Below are positions 23,121 through 34,969 of a DNA stretch of 64,000 nt, one piece after another; positions within the stretch are counted from its first letter, which is position 1, and each line of letters begins with the position of its first letter. A model generated the notes under the pieces. That model saw only the letters and a program-made list of their open reading frames with translations, made no database searches and was not told the DNA's origin. This DNA comes from Mantis religiosa (taxonomy: Eukaryota > Arthropoda > Insecta > Mantodea > Mantidae), in the NCBI GenBank assembly GCA_030765055.1, contig CM060954.1, positions 107,676,054-107,740,053 of the forward strand, written 5' to 3'. The translations under genes were made by a program, and so were the position numbers.

Positions 23121-25014
23121 GAAAAATAGGTAATTCATAAACTATAATTACGATTATAACATTTAAAACATGTGCATAATATGCAAATATCCATGTTGCA
23201 ATTGGTATTTCAGCAACTGCATTGTTATAAGAGTTTGGAAAATTCAGTTTGGTTTTCCTTATGTTTAGTACCTAGGACAGTGTGCAAAATAGAGGAAAAT
23301 ATGGAAAAAGAGGAGTAACGAGGTGGTAACGCTGAGTGCACTAACACATCTGATTCGTGGCAGTCCAGAACTCTTCCCATTTGAAACACATAATAGTATG
23401 GGATATGTAAACCCTCTGTTTCTATTACTATCCTCATTCTGTGGGGCATGGGTGAGACCAAATGCCTAGCGAAATTTTCATGACAGGATACTTCAAATTA
23501 TACACCAGCACCACTCATAACACATGAATGAGTCTGAGAGTTTTCACAATCAATATTAAAGCAATTTTTTAATGATTTGCTTTTATTTTGAAAACAACAA
23601 GAATATGTTATTTGCATTTTTAAAAATAAATGTGTTTAAAATATTATTATTTATATTCTGCAAGAAAAACATAAGGCATTGCTATTAAAGTAACAATAAA
23701 AAAAAAAGAAACCTGCACATCAGGGATTCAAACTCATGTTGGTCCACTTATGAGACATGCATTTTACTGCTCAGTTAACATGTATATGGCCAAGCTGCAA
23801 ATCATCTCCCTATGTATCGCATAGCCTTGAAATGAAGCCCGAGTGATATTGAAGCGCTTATTGTAAATGCAGTGTCACCAAATGCTTCCAGTGTTTTCCA
23901 AATCAAACTTTGTTTCTGGTAGCTGCTCAATTTGTGTAAGGCTGTACCCACCACATTCTTTCCATATAATAAACATTACAGTTGCATAGAAGTATTATAT
24001 AAACAGTGATATATTGATGTCTGTTGATACCTTTTTTATTAATGATGTTAGTATTTCTAATTCACTCATCTTTATAAATAATAAACTTTGTTTAACAATG
24101 TGATATTAATGGAGATACAATTGTGCCAAAACTTTGATAAAAAGGTGATAACTCTCTATAACCCTGACTCAGAACTAATTTAGTAACAGATTTTCATGTA
24201 GCCAGGTTAAAAATTTAGCATTCACTATTAAGTCCTTTTCCTTTTAATGATTTTGAGAATCATGTAGCTCACAAGAATTTAAAATATGTTTCAATATGAA
24301 GAATCCAAATTCCTTTAAAAATTATAAAATATATCCATAAGTGCAAAATGAAACTTAAGATTGTTTAACTTAGTCCACTGATTGAAAAAACAAATGACAA
24401 AAGAATAACATATATAAGTTTGTCATTTTTAAACAGAAGGTACATAATAAAAAAAAATTATCAAAACATTGAAGATATAAGAGAAACTTGAATATAGAAG
24501 TTGGTGATAATCATCATAATAAGCTTTTGCTAAGAATCCACTCAACCTCCAACATTAAAATTATTTTATTAAAGTGCATTTGAACACATTTTCTGTAATA
24601 TTCAAGATATACAAATCAATCAATGTCTGAAACTGCATCCACTAAGCCCATTTTATATTAATGTTCTTAAGACTATTCACAAAGATTGTTGAACAGCATT
24701 TTGTTAACCTTTCTGAATTACATATTTTACTAATTCTTGTCTGCTTTATAAGCATTCACATGTATCCTTTACATTATACCAATAGCATAAAAAGTGATGC
24801 TGCTATCCAAGCTGCATTAATCATGAAAAATGTCTTAAAATTATTTTAAGCTAACAAGCGAACCAGCACTATGCTCATACCTGTATTCACTTGAGAGTTT
24901 GATGACGTCATTTCTGCCCTATGTGGGGCCTGTATGCCAAAAATTGGATGCACAGTATAGCTGGAAGTACCCAAAAATGAGTCCAGAATATGGAGGAACA
25001 TATAGGCATAATAA
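23120..25014. other. AT-rich sequence, nothing firm
   Basis: A minus-strand tRNA-like segment near 23710-23790 (GGGATTCAAACTCATG read in reverse as a weak B box) may be a SINE relic. No exon recognised. Confidence 0.4.
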
Positions 25015-25019
25015 CATAG

Positions 25020-25648
25020 TGTGACTTTGTGGGTTTGTAGAATTAAAAGGCAGAGTTGCAGAAATTAAAAATCTCCTTTATTTCCGAAGAGATCCACTGT
25101 TCAATTCTCACGAAACAACATTACATCACATAATAATACAATCTTCCAAGGTCGATGACAATAACAAACTGTGACAGCTGATTACATTAGCTTTCATTAC
25201 AACAACACAACTGTCTTTTCAACAACAACACTCTCAGCTGTTCTCTGCTTACTCTGTTTACAACTCACTGTTTTACAAAAACTAACTTTGCAAGCTGTCA
25301 TGTCCTTAAATACTAATCCATAACTCTAGATTGTTCTACAATAAGCCAGAACCCGAACAATCTCTATCAGTCCAGAAATTTCCGGAAGAATAAAGAAACC
25401 AAATATTCTATCACATTCTGGAAGCGTAACTTAATCTATGCCGGCGAGTCCTTTACCTCAGTTATCTCTGCTTGCTGGCGCTTGTTTACAATAGCCGCGC
25501 TATCATTAACTGCTTAGCAAGGATCATTATTACCATGAAACTTTATCCGCCGACTGTTTTCTTATTTGTGCCGAAACTTTTGTGTCTGTTGCCGTGACAA
25601 TAGCATTGTACGGGAGGGATTGTTTACCCCTGTGGACAGCGGTCTACA
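25020..25648. mobile_element. Solo LTR with 5-bp TSD
   Basis: A 629-bp segment begins TGTGACTTTG and ends GCGGTCTACA, so it has TG...CA termini with TGT/ACA symmetry. It is flanked on both sides by CATAG (25015-25019 and 25649-25653). This is the expected scar of an LTR retrotransposon (5-bp TSD, Gypsy or BEL/Pao style) reduced by LTR-LTR recombination. It is more GC-rich than its surroundings and has no coding content. Superfamily cannot be decided from the LTR alone. Confidence 0.75.
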
Positions 25649-25653
25649 CATAG

Positions 25654-25956
25654 GCATATGTAACGAGTGCTGGCACAGAGCTTACTAGGGATGTTCAGAA
25701 GCTACTTGCAAGTGGTTGCATGCAGCACTTTCCAGGCTTCAGTTTTGGGCGTTTCAGTTCTAATCTACAGCAGATGTTTGGTCCACAGGTCCTAAGAGAT
25801 GATGCCACCAAACTCTTGAGCGAAATCAGGTATGAGCATAGCGATAGTTCCCTTGTAAGCAGCTTGGTATCAGAAGGGATAGTACCAAAAGATAGCACAA
25901 GGTAGTTTGTGGAATTAATGATGCACTTGGAAACAGCACGTTATCTGTTAATCTTG
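25654..25956. other. Unassigned sequence with a moderately GC-rich open frame
   Basis: The plus frame at 25720-25905 (PGFSFGRFSSNLQQMFGPQV..., about 61 residues) has balanced composition but no family I recognise. The sequence left of the solo LTR (24890-25014) appears to be part of the same older unit. It could be an old pseudogene or element. Confidence 0.3.
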
Positions 25957-25965
25957 CTACATCTT

Positions 25966-26703
25966 ACAATTCCTTTCTTGGAAATGTTGAAAACAGTGTT
26001 GTTGTAATAAATTAAATTTAAAGGGAGTCAATTAATGACACTAAACAACACTTACTATTTAAATTTTCCCGGTTTTTTTCACTTCTTAAAGACTTGTTAG
26101 CCTAATTTTACAATCCCTTTCTTGGAAGTGTTGAAAAAAGTGTTGTTGTAATAAATTAAATTTAAAGGGAGTCAATTAATGTCACTAAACAACACTTACT
26201 ATTTAAATTTTCCCGCTTTTTTCACTTCTTAAGGACTTGTTAGCCTAATTTTACAATTCCTTTCTTGGAAGTGTTGAAAACAGTGTTGTTGTAATAAATT
26301 AAATTTAAAGGGAGTCAATTAATGATACTAAACAACACTTACTATTTAAATTTTCCCGCTTTTTTCACTTCTTAAGGACTTGTTAGCCTAATTTTACAAT
26401 TCCTTTCTTGGAAGTGTTGAAAACAGTGTTGTTGTAATAAATTAAATTTAAAGGGAGTCAATTAATGATACTAAACAACACTTACTTTTTAAATTTTCCC
26501 GGTTTTTCACTTCTTAAAGACTTGTTAGCCTAATTTTACAATTCCTTTCTTGGAAGTGTTGAAAACAGTGTTGTTGCAATAAATTAAATTTAAAGGGAGT
26601 CGATTAATGACACTAAACAACACTTACTTTTAAATTTTCCCGGAAAATTTAAAATGTAAGTGTTGTTTAGTGTCATTAATTGACTCCCTTTAAATTTAAT
26701 TTA
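25966..26703. repeat. Five tandem copies of a 143-bp unit ending in an inverted half-unit
   Basis: Unit starts (ACAATTCCTTTCTTGG or a one-base variant) lie at 25966, 26110, 26253, 26396 and 26538, a period of 142-144. Each unit contains AAATTTAAAGGGAGTC and CTAAACAACACTTACT. After 26636 the last half-unit is inverted (AGTGTTGTTTAGTGTCATTA). The whole block is flanked by CTACATCTT at 25957-25965 and 26704-26712, a candidate 9-bp TSD. Confidence 0.85.
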
Positions 26704-26802
26704 CTACATCTTGCTTATCTTATCCTACATTTACTTCAAAACTACATTTCATAGTACTTCACTTAAGATTAAATGTTCTTCATACAAGGCATTTATTAAT
26801 TT

Positions 26803-26804
26803 TA

Positions 26805-26876
<72 letters not shown>

Positions 26877-26928
26877 TATTATTATTTATTATTATTATTA
26901 TTATTATTAATTATTATTATTATTATAT
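26803..26928. repeat. (ATT)n microsatellite
   Basis: About 125 bp of ATT repeats with a few interruptions. Poly-Tyr and poly-Ile frames across it are artefacts. Confidence 0.95.
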
Positions 26929-26944
26929 TAAAACAACCAGGTAC

Positions 26945-27120
26945 TAAGATAAGACCTGAAGCTTTCATGGCAAAAAATTATGTTTTCACAATTTAGTGTT
27001 TATAACATTTGTTATAAATATCCTGATGAAGGGAGTGATGTGCGCTCCTGAAATGTCAATTTCTAATCGTCTTTTCACCTGGCTTGTTCCCCGAGAATAT
27101 CTTGAACCAGGTACTAAGTT
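26945..27120. repeat. Dispersed repeat, also at 57390-57530
   Basis: Shared block: GAAATGTC(A/G)ATTTCTAATC, then GTCTTTTCACCTGGCT. The neighbouring AAGACCTGAAGCTTTC at 26952 is the reverse complement of 57508-57523. The pattern resembles a PLE terminal repeat, but no coding part is attached. Confidence 0.6.
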
Positions 27121-27334
27121 CAGTGGAAAAATTAAGTAATGCAACTGAATAACAATTTTTTTAGAAAGTTTTCAAAGGAAGAAAATGTTCATATTGGGAA
27201 GCAGCTAATGTAAAATAAGCTACTTGGTCAAAATGGTATTTTCTATTTCTGAATACCTTAATGTTTGCTAAATAAAATTACAGACCCAATAAACTACCCA
27301 AATTAATAACAACTGCAATTATAATGTAACCCAT

Positions 27335-27560
27335 TTCATAATAGACCAAAGTGGACCTCAGCCTGCCAACCCGACTGCGGGCTCACATCCACATATGGAA
27401 GGCAGAGGTGGGCAATCATCCAACGGATATGGGGAGAAGATGTGGTCAGCATCTCGGCACCCCCAGCCGGAATGTTGCTTTCTAGACCAGGGTTTGCTAC
27501 CTAGCATAGCTCCTCAATTTTCTCACGATGCTGAGTGGGCACCAATTCTTAAACATTTGC
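27335..27560 (-). repeat. SINE-like repeat (family 5)
   Basis: It matches 57825-57985: CAGCCTGCCAA / GAGCCTGCCAA, GGCAATCATCCAA, GATATGGG(G)AGAAG, CAGCATCTCGGCACC and ACGATGCTGA(G/T)TGGGC. On the minus strand a tRNA-like head is plausible but weak. Confidence 0.65.
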
Positions 27561-27611
27561 AATTAAATGTGTAAAACCCTTGAAAATTCAAATATATTAT
27601 TAGTGCATTTT

Positions 27612-27845
27612 ATTATTATTTACATCCTCCAATGTTGTCATATTGAGCAATGAATTAAATGGGTGAAATGATGCTCAAATGAGCCCAGGGTCCATAGACC
27701 TTAGAGTTACTTGACATTCATTTTCCAAGGTAAGGGAAAATCTCAGAAGAAACCTTATCCAGATAACTTACCCTGACCAGATTTGAACTCAGAACTTCTT
27801 GAAACTAAGGCAGACAAGCTACCATCTATGCTGCCAAGTTGGGCA
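27612..27845 (-). repeat. tRNA-derived SINE (family 1)
   Basis: Matches the copies at 29595 and 61183 in inverse orientation: TACATCCTCCAATGTTGTCA, TGATGCTCAAATGAGCCCAG, GGTCCATAGACCTTAGAGTT. Confidence 0.8.
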
Positions 27846-28139
27846 AATTTCCTTAATTGGCTTAATTTTATCTATTTTCTGCATAATGCAGTATACTTGG
27901 TCATTTCTGGGCAGAAATTGTTCATAGAAATAGTTACATGCATTACTTAATTTTTTCTCTGCCGTAGCCAAATAGGACCATAAAGTTGTACCTTCTGATT
28001 CTAGATTGTCATCTTAAAGGGATATTAATGCAGATTTCCTTGGATATTTTGACTAGAGGTAATTGTGAAATCTGGTTATAAGGGGAAAGAATTGTTATTA
28101 TCATCACTATCATTATTAAATAAACAGTAAACAAATTCA

Positions 28140-28425
28140 GGTATAAATATTAAAAGCAGAAGCATTATTAACAGTGAAGTATTCTTCATATTTGAGTTTG
28201 ATTTATGAGTCACTATGTTTACACTCAAACTTCACTTACTTGTATAACTGAAACGTTTTCAAGATCATTCGATCTCATCCTCAGCTGTTTGGTGACTGGT
28301 GACTGTTTGGCCACCAAACAGCTGAGGATGAGATCGAATGATCTTGAAAGCGTTTCAATTATACAACAAGTAAGTGAAGTCTGAGAGTTAACATAGTGAC
28401 TCATAAATCAAACTCAAATTAAGGT
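28140..28425. mobile_element. Inverted PLE-type terminal repeats (hairpin)
   Basis: Arms at about 28193-28290 and 28312-28422 are inverted. Both carry GTTTGATTTATGAGTCACTA at the outside and CTTACTTGT, GATCATTCGATCTCATCC and TCAGCTGTTTGG toward the centre. GATCTCATCCTCAGCTG is the PLE-like inner motif. No coding part lies between the arms. Part of this unit recurs at 33873-33963. Confidence 0.8.
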
Positions 28426-28429
28426 ATAC

Positions 28430-29590
28430 CTGCGTTCACATACCAAACTAGGGCATACTCAGAGACGGTGTTGTTTAAAGGAAAATTTCTTGATTCCAGA
28501 GGGGAATCAATCCTTATACCCCTTGCTAAGCAGTCAGGTTTACTACATTGGGTTTACCTGGTGAGAGAGGAAATATCCGAGAAGACCCAATAAGGTAGAC
28601 CTGTAACTTTTTGAAGGGAACAGGTATAACTAGATGGGGATGAAGGAAAGAACATGGTGTTAAAAGATCTTTGAGATCGATACTAATAGGTACTTTCATA
28701 ATGAAGAGACCCCTTCAATAGAAGAAAAAGAAGAAGAAAAAGAAGAAGCCAGGTATAAACATTTTAAAATTGTATTTTTGATGTATCTTTAAGTACAAAT
28801 AAAAAGAGCCACTGGCAAAAGACAAACAGCACTAACACATGGAACAATCCTGCCAACTAGCAATAAACCTTTTGTGTGCAATAAGCAAGAGCTACACATT
28901 TTTGTATCACAACTTAGTTTTTTTATTAATAATAAATTCATGCTAAGGAAAGAACAGAAGAATCATTGCACCATCACCTTTGGTTACATTATAACAGAGC
29001 AGAATTTGAGTTTCATAATATAAACCAGGGGAAAACAGACAGTGATAGTGTGACATCAACTCATACTGCTGTACATGCTGATGCTAAACATGAGTTTGGC
29101 ATGTGACATCACTATGCTCTGTACTGCTGTTGCAGAAGAGAAAATAGTTTCAGACCTGCAGGATGCAGCAATGTAGGAATGACATGAAGAAAATCTGTTA
29201 TTAAAAACACAACTTATATAATTTTAAGATGATAGTTATGTTTTCAATACTTAATAATTTTAAAAGATAATCATTGATGTTATATAATTCATTTTCTGCT
29301 TTAAAAAGTACTTTCTTGTTAAAAGCAAAAAAAAAAAATAAAAAAAAAAAAAAATCTGATGTGTTGCACTTACCTGACTTTCTCTACTCTTATACAAACT
29401 ATTCTTACAACCGCTTATTCCTCTATCTACTTCATTTAATTGAGATAAGCATTTAGAGAAATTATCTTATTATTCTCTTATAAATGCAAGGGGATTATGA
29501 GAATACATTAGACTTTAAGCTGTAGTCAAATCTTAAGAGCTGGTCATTATGTAATGCCTTTAAAATGTTCTCTCTCCATGGCCAAGGGAT
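28430..29590. other. AT-rich sequence, nothing recognised
   Basis: Contains an AAG/AGA-rich stretch (28722-28748) and an A-rich stretch (29328-29355). No exon recognised. Confidence 0.45.
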
Positions 29591-29594
29591 AAAA

Positions 29595-29818
29595 GCCTGC
29601 CTTGGTAGCGTGGTGGTAGCATGTCTGCCTCACATTCAAGAGGTCCCGAGTTCGAATCTCGGTCAGGGTGAGTTACCTGGATACTGGGTTTTCCCCTTAT
29701 CCTGAAAGATGAATGTCAGGTAACTCTAAGCTATATGGACCCTGGGCTCATTTGAGCATCATTTCACCTATTCCATTCATCGTCCAATATGACTTGACGT
29801 TGGAGGACGTAAAATAAA
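29595..29818 (+). repeat. tRNA-derived SINE (family 1)
   Basis: The head holds TAGCGTGGTGGTAGCATG (A box region) and GAGTTCGAATCTCGG (B box). A body with GGACCCTGGGCTCATTTGAG and CAATATGACTTGACGTTGGA follows, then an A-rich tail from about 29810. Four further copies in the window align with it. Confidence 0.9.
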
Positions 29819-30899
29819 AAAAAAAATAAAAAAAAAAGAATAACGATTTTTGTTTGAAAAAAAATATAAATATTGAAAAATGTAAACAAATACAACAAAG
29901 TAGTTTAATTAATACTCTGTTTACCTTTGGACAATGTACAAGTTTTTGTACCATCTTGAGTATCAAGAATTTAAATTAGTTAAACAAAGAAGATGGTGTT
30001 CTTACAGAGGAAAAAGATCTGGTACATATAACTGATTGTGACTTGTGAGAGGGATATATTTGAAAGATCAGGAGAATTCTGGAAACTTGTCTCAAAGACA
30101 AGTCACATTTTCAATAAACATACAGGTAATCAGACATATCAGCATATTTCTGGGACTGAAACCATGAGATCAATAGAGCAATTAAATTACTAAAGCTGTA
30201 AACAAAGCCATTGACCTCAGTACATACAGAACATCTCCATAAAGACATATCAGTAACAGGTGACCTGACAATGCAATCATCTATGAATCATGTCTTCAGA
30301 ATATTGAGTAAGTGAAGCAATAAGTGTGAATTAAGTTATTTATCTATTAACATAAACCTCTGCAGATAATATTTTAGTGTTAAAAACTTGTGAACCACAG
30401 CATGCTACAAATGGCTGAAAGGAAAACAAATATTTAATTAACATATCTTTCATTTGTATGACATTTTCAGATATACTGTTTAGTACTTGTTATTTATCCC
30501 TAACTTTATTATGATTTTAGCATAATAAAAACACACCTCAACTAAATCCAAATTCTGTTTGCAAGACAGTGATTACTATTAGATATGGTAGTTGATGTAT
30601 TTGTAGTGAAAAATATTTGATCTTATTTCAAATATGAAACAAATAACAAAATGAAATGCTCCTACTTTATTTTGCTGTTAATAAATCCAACCAAAACTAT
30701 TCTTTTGGTTGCAAAAATATCAGATAACATTATTTTAAAATATTTTAGATGTTTTATTCAAGACTATTTTTTAATATTACATCAAATGACTAACTCCTAA
30801 CTTGTCACTGGGAACTCTACAAACAAGATTTTTATTGTTATTTTCTTTATATCTGAAAATTAGCTGTTAATCAAATTGAAGTAGGTTTTTTTCCTTTTT

Positions 30900-31133
30900 T
30901 AAATTTACATCCTCCAATGTTAAGTCATATCGGATGATGAATGGAATGGATAAAATGATGCTCAAATGAGTCCAGGGTCCATAGAGCTTAGAGTTACCCG
31001 ACATTTGTCTTTCAGGATAAAGGAAAACCCCGGGAAAAACCGGATCCAGGTAACTCATCCTGACCGAGATTTGAACTTGGGACCTCTTGAACATGAGACA
31101 AACATGCTACCATCTATGCTACCGAGGCAGGCA
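30900..31133 (-). repeat. tRNA-derived SINE (family 1)
   Basis: Inverse-orientation copy: TACATCCTCCAATGTTAAGT at the left, B-box complement CCGAGATTTGAACTTGGGAC and head complement TGCTACCGAGGCAGGC at the right. Confidence 0.88.
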
Positions 31134-32560
31134 AATTGAAGTAGTTATGGTTAAACGTGAAGCTAATTTCATATTATTATGGGTGCATTATAAGTTGGTG
31201 ATTGACGGTTGAAGGAGTGGGGAAGGAGAGGGGATAGCGCCATTGCCACTTTACCGTTCCTCTCCACGTGCTAGGCAACAAAGATGGCGGGTAGAGGGGT
31301 GGAGGAAGTTCGACTGCGGTAATGTACACGCACATATTCCTAGAAATTTGTGTATTGCAGTATTAATCATAAGGCTGCCGTAAGACTGTCTACACGTTTA
31401 AGTGAGCAGTTACCTAATTACAGCATACGAAATCTTATAAGTCCAATAATTTTGTGGCCATTTTCTGCAGCAATTTCATTAAGTATATATTTTGGGAACT
31501 GCGGTTTGCTTTTACCGGTTCAAGCAATTCATACTTTTTTAAATGGTCTTGAACACGCACATATAATTTCCCTTACTTGTCCTTTAATTGGGATTCCGTA
31601 CCCAAAAACATTTTTGGCGGTCTTCACAGATAATTTCTTTCTGTCTGTTTCTGTAGCACAAGTGTTTGTGGCAGCCATTAGTAACGATAATTAGCTAAAT
31701 ATTAAAGTTACACTGAAACACTAAAGTTGATCATCGAAACACACGAATTATGTTGCGAAAATGTAAAGCTGTTTACACCCTGTGAAACATTCACTACTTG
31801 AAGCAGTACACTCTTAGTTTGGCAGTGATGACAGGGAGAAATACCCTAAGTACCGTAAGGGTTATTCATGTTAGAACTGGACCGGACAAAAGCAGGTAAG
31901 AAGGGTTGGTCATTAAACTGAAAAGGTTGGTCATTCACCCAGAAAACCTCATAAGATATTCCTTGAAACTAAATCCACACCTGTTCCCTTCCAACAACGC
32001 ATACCGTCTCATACTAAAGGGCAACGAACGACGACGGTATTGTGATACCGCTGATTCATACGCAAAACAGCAATAGTAGCAGTGTCTGCTTATTGCAAAC
32101 CTCAACATGCCGATAGACTAGCATCATGCATAAAGCACGTGGTGTAGTGCGATAGAGTTGGCAACGTAGGATAAGCGTGCCGGGTTGCTATGGCAACAGT
32201 TTACTTTTGATTGGTGGATTGTAGGTTGCTAGGCGACCGCAATGACGTGTCAGTGACGTGTTTATTCTCTCTTCTTGTTTTCGCAGCTGAATAGCACGTG
32301 GAGGCAAAACGCCAATCACCAACTTACGATGCGACATTTATAAAAGAGTTATTCAGTAATAATTTATTAACAATTAAAACTTCACTCATGTCAACTATTA
32401 AAACCGGGAGAATTTTCGGGAACATCCGAGACCCATCCTCAGGCGATTGTCCATTGCCCATTATCTTCACAATCAGTTGTGTGAACCTCTTGTAATTGAA
32501 TCACTCTCTTGAAATATTTCCTATATACCTAAGTGATTAGACCACTCACCAATGGCACAT
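31134..32560. other. Locally GC-richer stretch, no gene assigned
   Basis: 31200-31340 and 32100-32300 are richer in GC and CpG than the surroundings (CCACGTGCTAGGCAAC; GTGACGTGTTTATT). The plus frame at 31350-31694 is 114 residues with no recognised family. On the minus strand the same stretch reads in pieces like the basic N-terminus of a DDE transposase (QVREIICACSRPFKK), but too weakly to call. AAAACTTCACTCATGTC near 32378 resembles a PLE end. Confidence 0.35.
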
Positions 32561-32564
32561 AAAA

Positions 32565-33108
32565 ATTTAAAATATGTGGAATGTCCTTTACAGAAAAAGT
32601 CATCTCCCAGTCTCCGTCCATTTGCTCTTAACCATTGAGCTACCATGGCTAATGTGTCAGCACGATATTAAATTCTCCAACTGAATTGTATTTTTCCTGG
32701 TAGACCACTAGGGGTACTCATATGCCATGAGATATGCACAGTTTGTGGTGACTTACTATGCTGTATGTACTTAAGTCCCACGCTTCATAGTTAAACCATT
32801 ATTAGGTTAATTGATGGAAATTAATCGTTCTTCCACACTAGCCATATGTAGGCTGTTGGGAAATAGATTGAAAAATTCAATGCCATAGCCAGGATATGAA
32901 CAATTGGATCTCCTGGTATCTGTCTGGCTACTCTTAACCACTTAGCTACTATGGCCAACATGCCAGCATGACATTAAATTCTCCAACTGATTCGTAATTT
33001 TCCTGGTAAACCACTAGGAGTTCTCATACACCATGACATATGGACTGTATTAGGCTAGCTGATGGAAATTAATTGTTCTTCCACATTAGCCATGTGTAGG
33101 CTAAGGTT
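32565..33108 (-). repeat. Two adjacent tRNA-derived SINE copies (family 4)
   Basis: On the minus strand each copy begins CCAT(G/A)GTAGCT(C/A)A(A/G)TGGTTAAGAG, a good A box. The right copy has TTCATATCCTGGCTATGGCA and GAATTTTTCAATC. Both end with a tail near GTGTGGAAGAACGATTAATT. The tail sequence is the same one that forms the palindrome at 3502-3696. Confidence 0.75.
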
Positions 33109-33189
33109 TAATATTTTTTGTTTTGTTTCGTTACACTGATGTTTTCCTAGAAGGCTTCTTGTCTAACAGGAACCTGAGCTTCAAATCTA

Positions 33190-33990
33190 TTTGTGATCTC
33201 ATGAAATGATTTTCTTGAAGATGGTACCCGTTTGAAAACCTTTCAACAGATTTCCATGCTCATTGTCAGCAGATTCATGTTAAAACTAAATAGCTATTCC
33301 ACATATAGTGATGCATCACCTGACCACAGATTAATAGCACAATGCACCTTCAAATGGAAATTGCTGTTGCAGCTTTCATCCCTTCATACCAAACAACTGA
33401 ATTTCATAGTTAAATATGGAAGAAACCATTTTCACTTCTCCACAAATCTTTACATATTAAGACTAATGTGAGATGAGTTAACTGAAGAAGATGATAATTT
33501 TTATATCAGACTGAGGCTTTATACAATTATATTAAAAGATTTACTGAGTGATATTTTATTAAAACTTAAAACTTCACTCATGTCTATATCTATATTGTTG
33601 ATCTTGAGTGACTATAGCCAAGTTTTTAATAAGCTTGGAATTTTATGTCAGAATGCTCATAAATAATGATTTAACATCAAATGACACCATTATATCCTCA
33701 TTTTTTATTCTAATGTGTATAATCTTATCTATTAAATTTTGAGAGTTAGATACAGTCAAGCTATTAACGTGAGTGATGTTCTAACTTTTAGTAAAATATG
33801 ACTCAATATGTCTTTTAATAAGAAATTGGTTTCACTTTTAAGAATGCTTTTAATCATAACTATTTCATTTTTGAGTTTGATTTATGAGTCACTATGTTTA
33901 CACTCAAACTTCACTGAAACTTCAGTGAAATACTTCACTGTTAATAATGCTTCTGCTTTTAATATGTATAACTATTTCAATTTATGAAAT
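33190..33990 (-). pseudogene. PLE reverse transcriptase remnant with terminal motifs
   Basis: The minus strand at about 33650-33780 reads NITHVNSLTVSNSQNLIDKI then IMVSFDVKSLF. The latter is the PLE RT motif usually written MVSFDVxSLFTN, holding the first catalytic Asp. Stops follow soon after. TTTGATTTATGAGTCACTAT (33877-33896) links the right side to the hairpin at 28193-28425. Confidence 0.75.
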
Positions 33991-33999
33991 TAATTAAGC

Positions 34000-34635
34000 C
34001 TTGACAAACTACGTCTTCTATAACATTTGTTGAATGGATCTGACTGCATCTAAATTCTTGGCTACTTACGCAACGCATTCTACATCTATAAAATTACAAA
34101 CAGAATTCAATAACTTGCACATGAAATCTTTATTACAAATAGTTGTATATTTCTTTACATTTTATTATAGATACAAAACTTGTCAGAACTATGGTATTGT
34201 TATGGTACAAAAATAAGAAATATAAAAATATTTGTTGCCATTACCTATTTACATAATCTTCATATTCACATCATTATTGGTGTGATGCTTTGATATATTT
34301 AAGTTCTATGACCATTTCCCATGAATAAAATAAATGTGTACTTTTCCCTAAATTGTATAAAGTAGCACTTTGCACTTATTTTGACTGCATTAGTATTGTG
34401 AAGAATACAGCACTATTGCCGCCTGCCTCTTCTTTGATCTTGTGACTGTCTTCTCTTTTGTGAAATGTAAACTACCCAAAAGAAACCTATTAGATTCACA
34501 ACTAGTACACGGAGCTGAAAGAAAAAAAGCATAATAATGCATTTATTTATGCAGTAATGTTGTATCTAATAAGAGAACATCAGGAATAGTAAGAATATTT
34601 CAAATTGAAAAACACAATGATGATGATGATGATCA
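34000..34635. other. AT-rich sequence, nothing recognised
   Basis: No exon or element recognised. Confidence 0.45.
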
Positions 34636-34637
34636 TG

Positions 34638-34889
<252 letters not shown>

Positions 34890-34969
34890 GCAGTAATACA
34901 ATGTAAATTAATGTTTATTTTGGCCTTCATTTTAATTATTATTTTCTTTCAAAGTAAAGATAGGTAGAG

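Noticed and set aside
25966..26640. CRISPR-like direct repeats
   Set aside because: Units are contiguous 143-bp tandem repeats without variable spacers, in a eukaryotic context.
26711..26947. Poly-Tyr open frame
   Set aside because: Translation of the (ATT)n tract.
29600..29672. Possible tRNA gene (good A and B boxes)
   Set aside because: The same head is followed by the same non-tRNA body at five loci, so it is a SINE. No acceptor stem closes.
31350..31694. 114-residue plus-strand frame that might be a gene with promoter-like GC-rich sequence upstream
   Set aside because: No recognisable domain, odd composition, and the opposite strand hints weakly at a transposase N-terminus. Left unassigned.
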